From: Firmicutes bacterium UBA3914
GTDB lineage: Bacteria > Bacillota > Limnochordia > Darwinibacteriales > Darwinibacteriaceae
Length of the DNA stretch: 46,723 bases
Assembly: GCA_002391385.1 (NCBI GenBank)
Contig: DGEY01000060.1
Span: 5,531 to 52,253 of the forward strand
Reading direction: 5' to 3'
The notes below the pieces were generated by a model. It ran no database searches, had not been told where the DNA came from, and saw only the letters and a program-made list of their open reading frames with translations. The translations under genes were made by a program, and so were the position numbers. This document shows, one piece after another, positions 41,761 through 46,723 of the stretch; position 1 is the first letter of the stretch; every line of letters starts with the position of its first letter.

Positions 41761-41772
41761 GAGGCGGCAGCA

Positions 41773-42303
41773 ATGAAGCTGGACGCGAAGTTAGCGGCAA
41801 ATGTGGGCGTGCTCACGGCGGTGTCCATTGTGCTCACCCGCTTTTTTGGGGTGATTGTTCCCATTGCCGGCGCCAATGCCCTGCGCCTGAGCTTTGGGGA
41901 GGCGCCCATCATGCTGGCAGGTGTCCTCTTCGGACCGGCGGGGGGAGCTTTGGCCGGCGTGGCCGCGGATTTGGTGGGCTTTTTGATCAATTCTTTTGGG
42001 GGGCCCTACCATCCTGGGTTGACCTTAAGCATGGGCCTCACCGGGCTGATTCCCGGGCTGCTGCTGCACAGCAAGCGCAATGAGCTCACGGTCCTGCAGG
42101 TGGGCCTGATCGTACTGCTCACAGATCTCATCACGGGTGTGCTCCTCAACACGCTGTGGCTGTCCCAGATGTTTGGTGGGGGGTTCTTTGAACTTCTGGG
42201 CATGCGGCTTGTGGCCAGGCTGCTCACCGTGCCCTTGTACACAGTCACGGTGTACTGGGCCAGCAGAGCCTATCGCTTCTACCTGGCCGGCGGCAGCCGC
42301 TGA
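41773..42303 (+). CDS. ECF transporter S component, folate-type
   Basis: A 176-residue membrane protein with about six helices. NALRLSFGEAPIMLAGVLFGPAGGALAGVAADLVGF is the hallmark helix 2-3 region of ECF S components, and it looks closest to the FolT folate group. No ecfA or ecfT gene is in the window, so it would use a shared module elsewhere. ATG at 41773 follows AGGAGGC. Specificity is a guess by similarity. Confidence 0.85.
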   Translation: MKLDAKLAANVGVLTAVSIVLTRFFGVIVPIAGANALRLSFGEAPIMLAGVLFGPAGGALAGVAADLVGFLINSFGGPYHPGLTLSMGLTGLIPGLLLHSKRNELTVLQVGLIVLLTDLITGVLLNTLWLSQMFGGGFFELLGMRLVARLLTVPLYTVTVYWASRAYRFYLAGGSR

Positions 42304-42341
42304 GCTCTGCCCTCTTGCGAATTTCGCACCGAGGGGCCCCG

Positions 42342-42370
42342 TTGAAGGTGCGGCGGTTTTGTGCTATTAT
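42342..42370 (+). promoter_or_regulatory. candidate promoter for the 75-aa gene
   Basis: TTGAAG (42342-42347), 17-nt spacer, TATTAT (42365-42370). -35 4/6, -10 5/6. It sits in the 105-nt gap after the ECF S gene. Confidence 0.5.
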
Positions 42371-42408
42371 ATGTTTAAAAATTGTCTCAATGGAGTGTGA
42401 AGTTCCGC

Positions 42409-42636
42409 ATGGAAATTGACCCGCCGAAACGGTGGAAGCTTTGGAAGGCAGAGATTTTATACAGACTGCCTCAAGAATCGCGCAAGAAGATCAAGAACCT
42501 GCTGAAGTTGGGCGATGAATATAAAAGCAGTGGGGAGGAAGAGCTGGCGGAGCACTGCTACCACCTCTCCAGGAAACTGGCTGAGCAGGCCCGCGCGGTG
42601 CACCTGCTGAAGAAAATAGAACAACGGGTGAGATAA
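42409..42636 (+). CDS. small basic helical protein of unknown function
   Basis: 75 residues, rich in Lys, Glu and Leu, probably all helical (ESRKKIKNLLKLGDEYKSSGEEELAEHCYHLSRKLAEQ). No family recognised. ATG at 42409 is chosen for a plausible N-terminus, although GGAG is 13 nt away; GTG at 42397 and TTG at 42382 are alternatives. A promoter lies upstream and another downstream of it, so it is probably monocistronic. Confidence 0.55.
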   Translation: MEIDPPKRWKLWKAEILYRLPQESRKKIKNLLKLGDEYKSSGEEELAEHCYHLSRKLAEQARAVHLLKKIEQRVR

Positions 42637-42663
42637 ATACTTACCCGGCCCCCTGGGGCCTGC

Positions 42664-42692
42664 TTGATCTGCAGCCCCAAGTGAGATAGAAT
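42664..42692 (+). promoter_or_regulatory. candidate promoter for the ArsR-family gene
   Basis: TTGATC (42664-42669), 17-nt spacer, TAGAAT (42687-42692). Predicted start about 28 nt before the ATG. An overlapping GC-rich palindrome (TGGGGC, about 42652-42657, with GCCCCA, about 42674-42679) could be an operator. Confidence 0.5.
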
Positions 42693-42726
42693 GATATTAT
42701 GAAATCTTTCACAAGGGGGTCGGGTG

Positions 42727-43002
42727 ATGGAGCGGATCAAAACATGCGCGCAGCGCTTTCATGTGCTCGCGGACCCGATTCGACTGCAGATACTCCTCTT
42801 GCTTCAGGGGCAGGAAATGTGTGTCGGGCAGTTGGCTGAAGTGCTCGGCGTTAACCAACCTACGGTTTCCTATCATCTCAAGCGGCTGCACAGGGCTGGG
42901 TTGGTGGAGAGGCGCGCGGAAAACACCTGGAACTATTATTCCGTCTGTACAGACCTGCGCAGCTGGGTGAACCATGAGATCGATCATCTGCTCCAAGCGT
43001 AA
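42727..43002 (+). CDS. ArsR-family transcriptional regulator
   Basis: A 91-residue winged-helix repressor: HVLADPIRLQILLLL, the recognition helix NQPTVSYHLKRLHRAGLV, and a wing RAENTWNYYSV. The helix that holds the metal site in ArsR (ELCVCDL) is EMCVGQL here, so only one cysteine remains and canonical arsenic sensing is unlikely. GTG at 42724 is possible; ATG at 42727 has AAGGGGG 7 nt upstream. Its target is not evident; an adjacent coiled-coil gene and ECF S gene are candidates. Confidence 0.85.
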   Translation: MERIKTCAQRFHVLADPIRLQILLLLQGQEMCVGQLAEVLGVNQPTVSYHLKRLHRAGLVERRAENTWNYYSVCTDLRSWVNHEIDHLLQA

Positions 43003-43029
43003 CCCACTGCCCAAGCAAGGGGGCTATCG

Positions 43030-43350
43030 GTGAGAGATTTGAAGAGAATAACCAAGGCACCGTCGCTTTGGCGAGCGGTGCTCATGATCTGGCGGGCAGG
43101 CTTAGAATCCTTCAAGCGGGGCGACCAGCCCACGGCGCTGCAGGAGAAGCTGGCTCGGCTGGAGCGGGAGCACCTGGAGCTATCCCGGCTGGTGCATGAC
43201 TACGAAACGAAGCTGCACAGTATCGCCAGGAACAACCAGGAGCTGGTCCAGGCCAAAAAGGAGCTGGAGTGGGGCTACCACGCCTTGCTCTTGGAAAACA
43301 ACATGCTCAAGGAAGAGATTTTCAGGCTCAAGGGCAAACCGCTCAACTGA
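43030..43350 (+). CDS. coiled-coil protein of unknown function
   Basis: 106 residues. After a short basic, partly hydrophobic start, residues 35-100 form a predicted coiled coil (ALQEKLARLEREHLEL, ELVQAKKELEWGYHALL). No catalytic motif or signal peptide. GTG at 43030 has AAGGGGG about 7 nt upstream. It follows arsR by 27 nt and may be cotranscribed, ending at the terminator at 43358-43392. Confidence 0.68.
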   Translation: MRDLKRITKAPSLWRAVLMIWRAGLESFKRGDQPTALQEKLARLEREHLELSRLVHDYETKLHSIARNNQELVQAKKELEWGYHALLLENNMLKEEIFRLKGKPLN

Positions 43351-43357
43351 GAATGCG

Positions 43358-43392
43358 GAGGAGTCGAGGCGCTTTGACTCCTTCTTCTTTTT
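43358..43392 (+). terminator. intrinsic terminator after the coiled-coil gene
   Basis: GAGGAGTC (43358-43365) pairs with GACTCCTT (43376-43383) through eight pairs (one G-T), 10-nt loop, followed by CTTCTTTTT. Confidence 0.85.
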
Positions 43393-43425
43393 GAGGGGAA
43401 GCCAAGGAGAAAGGAAGTTTGCTGC

Positions 43426-43899
43426 ATGCAGGCGAGAAAGATGGTTCTAACTGCCCTTTTAGTGGGGGTAGTGGCTGTGGTGACTATGGTAGTGAACATT
43501 CCCCTGCCGGGGGTGAAGGGCTATGTCAACATCGGCGACACCGTGGTGCTGCTCTCCGGTGTGCTCTTCGGTCCGCTCACAGGGCTGGCAGCCGGCGGCC
43601 TTGGTTCAGCCCTCGCGGATCTTCTGCTGGGCTACGGGTTTTGGGCCCCCTGGACACTGCTGATCAAAGGCCTGGAGGGGCTGGCCGCGGGCTGGCTCAT
43701 TGGGCGCTGGGAGAAGGCCGCCTGGGCAGTGGGCCCCGCCGCGGCCCTGATGGTTTTGGGCTATTTCCTCGCGGGCAGCATCATCTACGGCTGGGGACCG
43801 GCCCTGGCCTCACTGCCCGGCGATCTGCTCCAGGGGGCAGTCAGTGCCGCCCTCTGCCTGCTTCTCCACGGACCTTTGAAGAAATACCTGGCGTCCTAA
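43426..43899 (+). CDS. ECF transporter S component (COG4720-like)
   Basis: 157 residues, about five to six membrane helices. GYVNIGDTVVLLSGVLFGPLTGLAAGG fits the S-component pattern, nearest to the group with HMP/pyridoxine-type members (COG4720), though the substrate is uncertain. ATG at 43426 has AAGGAGAAAGGAAG upstream. A terminator precedes it, so it needs its own promoter, which I could not find. No ECF module genes nearby. Confidence 0.78.
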   Translation: MQARKMVLTALLVGVVAVVTMVVNIPLPGVKGYVNIGDTVVLLSGVLFGPLTGLAAGGLGSALADLLLGYGFWAPWTLLIKGLEGLAAGWLIGRWEKAAWAVGPAAALMVLGYFLAGSIIYGWGPALASLPGDLLQGAVSAALCLLLHGPLKKYLAS

Positions 43900-43911
43900 G
43901 TGGCGGAACAG

Positions 43912-43940
43912 GCACACTTCTCCCGGGGTGCTCATAGAAT
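43912..43940 (+). promoter_or_regulatory. possible sigma-E type promoter for sigK
   Basis: CATAGAAT (43933-43940) matches the sigma-E -10 consensus CATACAAT at 7 of 8 positions. GCACACT (43912-43918), 14 nt upstream, resembles the -35 only moderately. In B. subtilis sigK is transcribed by sigma-E with SpoIIID, so this fits, but the evidence is by eye. Confidence 0.45.
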
Positions 43941-43977
43941 ATAAGGCTTGAGTGCAGGGAGAAGGGGGGCACCAGCT

Positions 43978-44514
43978 TTGTTTTCCTCACTGATCAGCGC
44001 CTTTGGCTCGCTGCTCGTGGAAGGAATTGGTTTCTTAACGGGATTCATTACCAGCGGGAGCGCCTTTCCCAAGCCCCTCCGGCCGGAAGAGGAACGGGAA
44101 CTGCTCCTGAAAAAAGAAGCAGGAGACGAAGGTGCCCGCAACATTCTCATCGAGCGGAACCTTCGTCTCGTGGCGCATGTGGTAAAGAAGTTCGACAACA
44201 CCGGTGAAGACACGGAAGATCTAATCTCCATTGGTGTGATCGGCCTCATCAAGGCCATCAACACTTTTGATCCCGGCAAAAACACCCGCCTAGCTACCTA
44301 TGCGGCCAGGTGCATTGAAAATGAGAATTCACTGTCAATGGGGAATGCTGATCTGCCCATCCGCCTCCACCCCGTAGGGCTGGCCGTGGACCACCAGGTC
44401 GCAGCGGGCGCCGCCCTCCTGGCTGATCACCACCTCGGAGGGGGTGACCTGTACCTTCAGGCGGTGGCCCCGGAAGAGCAGGCCGAAGGAATAGCTCTTC
44501 CAGCGACCGGGTAG
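43978..44514 (+). CDS. sigK: RNA polymerase sigma-K, N-terminal part only (interrupted at the skin site)
   Basis: Mother-cell late sporulation sigma factor. Residues 1-35 resemble the pro-sequence that anchors pro-sigma-K (hydrophobic FGSLLVEGIGFLTGFI, then NAFPKPL-like SAFPKPL). Residues 45-116 are region 2: ARNILIERNLRLVAHVVKKF, NTGEDTEDLISIGVIGLIKAINTF, and LATYAARCIENE. Homology ends at Glu116 (44325). The remaining 62 codons are unrelated to sigma factors and overlap antisense the GH65 gene. Missing are the rest of region 2, and regions 3 and 4. TTG at 43978 has AAGGGGGG 8 nt upstream. I treat it as the spoIVCB-like half of an interrupted gene. Confidence 0.85.
   Translation: MFSSLISAFGSLLVEGIGFLTGFITSGSAFPKPLRPEEERELLLKKEAGDEGARNILIERNLRLVAHVVKKFDNTGEDTEDLISIGVIGLIKAINTFDPGKNTRLATYAARCIENENSLSMGNADLPIRLHPVGLAVDHQVAAGAALLADHHLGGGDLYLQAVAPEEQAEGIALPATG
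44320..44324 (+). other. candidate skin-type recombination core AATGA
   Basis: AATGA lies in the codons for Asn-Glu of RCIENE, the position where B. subtilis sigK is split by skin, whose 5-bp crossover core is also AATGA. Homology to SigK ends right here. Short flanking inverted repeat CATTG (44313-44317) / CAATG (44336-44340). Confidence 0.6.
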
Positions 44515-46656
44515 GAACGGCCGCAGCGTGAGGCGGTCGTTTTCTATGCGCAGGCCGGCGAATCCGTACACAATGGCCATCCAGGTGCCAGCCATGCTGG
44601 TGATATGCAGACCGTCATCGGTGTCCTTGTTGTAGTTGTCCAAATCTAGGCGCGCGGTGCGCAGGTAAAGCTCGTAGGCCTTGTCGTGGTAGCCAATCTC
44701 CGCGGCGATGATAGCATGGACGCAGGGCGACAGCGACGATTCGTGAACCGTCATGGGTTCATAGAAATCGAAGTTGCGCTTTTTTGTCTCCAGATCATAC
44801 AGATGCCCCAGGAAGAACAGGCCCTGCAGCACATCGGCCTGCTTGATGAAGCAGGAGCGTAGGATGCGGTCCCAGGACCAGTTCTGGTTCAGGGGCAGAT
44901 CCTCCGGGGAAAGATCCGCCACGGTGAGAAGCTCCTTATCCATGAATCCATCCTGCTGCTCAAACACCCCCAGCTCTTCCACGTAGGGATAGTACATGCG
45001 GGCGGCAATATCGCTCCAGTGTTCCAGCTCAGACTGCTGGAGTTGCAGTTTGTCCACCAGCTTGCGGTAGCTGTCGGGTTTGGCCCGGCGCAGCTCCGCC
45101 AGGACTTCCATGGTGTATTCCAGGCACCAGACCGCGATGCGGTTGGTGTACCAGTTGTTGTTCACGTTGTTTTCGTATTCGTTGGGGCCGGTGACACCCA
45201 AAATCATGTACACGCCTTTTCTGGGCTGGAAAGTCACCCGGCTGGCCCAGAAGCGGCAGATCTCCACCAGAACCTCCAGGCCATAGTCCTCCAGATACTG
45301 CCCGTCGCCTGTGTAGCGCACGTAGTTGAAGATGGCGTAGGCGATGGCGCCGTTGCGGTGGATTTCCTCAAAGGTGATCTCCCACTCGTTGTGGCACTCT
45401 TCGCCGTTCATGGTGACCATGGGGTAGAGGGCGCCCTTGAGCCCCAGCTTGCGGGCGTTTTCTTTGGCCTTTTCCAGGTGGTTGTAGCGGTAGAGCAGCA
45501 GATTCCGGGCGATCTCCGGCTCCCTGGTGCCCAAATAGAAGGGCAGGCAGTAGGCCTCCGTATCCCAGTAGGTGCCCCCTCCGTACTTTTCCCCCGTGAA
45601 TCCCTTGGGACCGATGTTCAGGCGGGGGTCTTCCCCTGTGTAGGTCTGATGCAGGTGGAAGATGTTGAAGCGGATGCCCTGTTGGGCAGCGGGATCCCCC
45701 TCAATGACAATATCGCTTTCCCCCCAGGTTTTGGCCCAAGCCTGGGCATGGCGGGCAAAGAGCTCCCGGTAGTTGTGGGAACAGTAGCGGCGCACCAGCT
45801 CCAGGGCCCGCTGGGAGACCAGCTCCCGGGGATGGTCGCGGCTGGTGGTAACCGCCACAAGCTTTTCTAGAGAAACCGTCTCGCCAGAGTGCACCGTAAG
45901 CTCAGCCTCTGCCCCGGCATAGCGCGGGCGCGCCGTGGGGCGGACCTCCACAGCCGCTTCCTCCTGGCCCCGGTAGAGGCGGAAGGTGCTGGCTGCCGCC
46001 ACCACAAAGCCAGATTTTTTCACTTCCATGGTGACCAGCTGATAGTCTTCCCCGCTGAACTCCTCCACCCGCTGCCAGAAATCCTCGCCGTAATTGGCGT
46101 CTTCGTTGACCACATTGCCCTCGAGGTAGGGGGTGAATTTGACCTGTGCTCCCCGGCCCGGGGGATCAACCAGCAGTGTTAGGCTGTAGCGGATGCAGGC
46201 CAGCTCCCGCCGGTCTTTACTGACAAAACGCCGGGCCTCAACGGAATAGACCCGCCCTTCCCCATCTTCCACCTGGAAGGAACGGACCAGCTCGCCCCGG
46301 TACATGTCCAAAGTGCGCCGGAACTTGCTGGGCCGCCAGGTATGTAGATCCAGCACCCTGCCGTCCAGCTGCACATCGATGCCGATGAAATTGACCGCAT
46401 TCAACACCTTGGCGAAGTACTCCGGGTAGCCCACCTTCCACCAGCCCACCACCGTGCGGTCGGGGTAGTAAACGCCGGCGATGTAGGTTCCCTGGAGGTG
46501 ATCCCCTGAATAGCTTTCCTCGAAGTTTCCGCGCAGGCCCATGTATCCGTTGCCTAAGCTCATGATGCTCTCCATGAACCTGTTGGACTCTGGATGGAAT
46601 CCCTCTTCGCTTACACTCCATTCGTCGATTCCCAGAAGTGGTCTCAGAACTATCAC
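44335..46656 (-). CDS. mapA: glycoside hydrolase family 65, maltose-phosphorylase-like
   Basis: 773 residues. GH65 enzymes phosphorolyse alpha-glucosyl disaccharides (maltose, kojibiose, trehalose) to beta-glucose 1-phosphate and glucose. N-terminal beta-sandwich (to about 270, MSLGNGYMGLRGN), an (alpha/alpha)6 barrel with GGGTYWDTEAY, NGEECHNEWEITFEEIHRNG and VTGPNEYENNVNNN, and a small C-terminal domain. Glu493 in GPNEYEN is the expected general acid; it aligns with Glu487 of L. brevis maltose phosphorylase. The NEWEITFEEIHRN stretch favours maltose. GTG at 46656 follows GGGAGA closely; the start may be later. The stop is 11 nt from the AATGA. Confidence 0.9.
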   Translation of the reverse strand: MIVLRPLLGIDEWSVSEEGFHPESNRFMESIMSLGNGYMGLRGNFEESYSGDHLQGTYIAGVYYPDRTVVGWWKVGYPEYFAKVLNAVNFIGIDVQLDGRVLDLHTWRPSKFRRTLDMYRGELVRSFQVEDGEGRVYSVEARRFVSKDRRELACIRYSLTLLVDPPGRGAQVKFTPYLEGNVVNEDANYGEDFWQRVEEFSGEDYQLVTMEVKKSGFVVAAASTFRLYRGQEEAAVEVRPTARPRYAGAEAELTVHSGETVSLEKLVAVTTSRDHPRELVSQRALELVRRYCSHNYRELFARHAQAWAKTWGESDIVIEGDPAAQQGIRFNIFHLHQTYTGEDPRLNIGPKGFTGEKYGGGTYWDTEAYCLPFYLGTREPEIARNLLLYRYNHLEKAKENARKLGLKGALYPMVTMNGEECHNEWEITFEEIHRNGAIAYAIFNYVRYTGDGQYLEDYGLEVLVEICRFWASRVTFQPRKGVYMILGVTGPNEYENNVNNNWYTNRIAVWCLEYTMEVLAELRRAKPDSYRKLVDKLQLQQSELEHWSDIAARMYYPYVEELGVFEQQDGFMDKELLTVADLSPEDLPLNQNWSWDRILRSCFIKQADVLQGLFFLGHLYDLETKKRNFDFYEPMTVHESSLSPCVHAIIAAEIGYHDKAYELYLRTARLDLDNYNKDTDDGLHITSMAGTWMAIVYGFAGLRIENDRLTLRPFLPGRWKSYSFGLLFRGHRLKVQVTPSEVVISQEGGARCDLVVHGQPYGVEADGQISIPH

Positions 46657-46678
46657 TCTCCCGCGCTGGCTTTAACTT

Positions 46679-46707
46679 ATTCTACCCCACTTTCCGCATC
46701 CTGGCAA
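46679..46707 (-). promoter_or_regulatory. promoter of the GH65 gene
   Basis: Minus strand TTGCCA (46702-46707), 17-nt spacer, TAGAAT (46679-46684). Both hexamers 5/6 and 4/6 or better. Predicted start about 15-20 nt before the GTG. Confidence 0.7.
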
Positions 46708-46715
46708 TCGTTTGC
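46704..46715. promoter_or_regulatory. LacI/GalR-family operator-like palindrome
   Basis: GCAATCGTTTGC, a 10/12 palindrome with central CG, overlaps the -35 of the GH65 promoter. This is the general form of CcpA/MalR-type operators, so induction by maltose-type sugars or catabolite repression is plausible. Confidence 0.5.
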
Positions 46716-46723
46716 ACAACAGC

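Larger units (their letters stand above)
44320..46723. mobile_element. putative sigK-intervening (skin-like) element, left end
   Basis: Begins at the AATGA in sigK and runs off the right edge. The visible 2.4 kb hold only the GH65 gene and its promoter. No recombinase, integrase or phage gene is seen; those and the sigK 3' half would have to lie outside. Base composition is not visibly different from the chromosome. The call depends on the exact junction; a permanent deletion or rearrangement could give the same picture. Confidence 0.45.

Noticed and set aside
42304..42341. Palindromes GCGAATTTCGC and GGGGCCCC after the ECF S gene
   Set aside because: No loop or T-run to make a terminator; too short to call an operator.
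45019..45870. Long plus-strand open frame inside the GH65 gene
   Set aside because: Antisense to a gene with clear family motifs; no ribosome site and a composition typical of a shadow frame.

Overview
The window is GC-rich, densely packed chromosomal DNA from a spore-forming bacterium of the phylum Bacillota (Firmicutes), most likely a deep-branching Clostridia or Limnochordia-type lineage. The support is purine-rich Shine-Dalgarno sites, frequent GTG/TTG starts, an SigK sporulation sigma factor with its pro-sequence, a CwlD-like germination amidase, LuxS/MtnN, DapF, solo ECF S components and TldD/TldE. The species cannot be named from sequence alone. I saw no tRNA, rRNA, CRISPR array or insertion sequence.

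Layout. 1-3582: end of an ABC exporter, then mnmA, a DUF503 gene and pckA, closed by a clear terminator. 3787-6413: a LiaF-like membrane protein followed by an ABC-2 transporter pair. 6481-8750: a NYN/OST-HTH/cold-shock-like protein convergent with a CCA-adding enzyme. 8873-16233: a long co-directional run of sfsA, HAD phosphatase, APH kinase, methyltransferase, psuG, psuK and glnS. 16289-18964: luxS with a SYLF lipid-binding protein and mtnN on the minus strand, around a plus-strand cwlD. MtnN and LuxS are successive steps of S-adenosylhomocysteine recycling. 19082-25668: pgi, manA, a zinc-type ABC importer (binding protein, ATPase, permease), an RluA pseudouridine synthase and two small Gate-domain membrane proteins, mostly overlapping. 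25665-35145: a secreted protein on the minus strand, a fusion of class III aminotransferase and acyl-ACP-reductase-like domains behind a strong promoter with an operator-like dyad, then a DegT aminotransferase, dapF, a glycerophosphodiesterase and an ABC exporter pair. 35210-38282: three tandem, overlapping M42 aminopeptidases on the minus strand. 38389-43899: DUF123, a small helical protein, tldD/tldE, two ECF S components, an ArsR regulator and two small proteins.

The most striking feature is at the right end. A sigK gene with pro-sequence and sigma region 2 runs well until Ile-Glu-Asn-Glu. Homology then stops exactly at AATGA (44320-44324), which is the core sequence and codon position where the B. 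subtilis skin element splits sigK. The sequence beyond is an intact GH65 maltose-phosphorylase-like gene reading toward the junction, with its own promoter and a LacI-family-type operator. I infer that the window enters a skin-like sigK-intervening element whose other end, recombinase and sigK 3' half lie beyond 46723. A fixed truncation of sigK by rearrangement is the main alternative.
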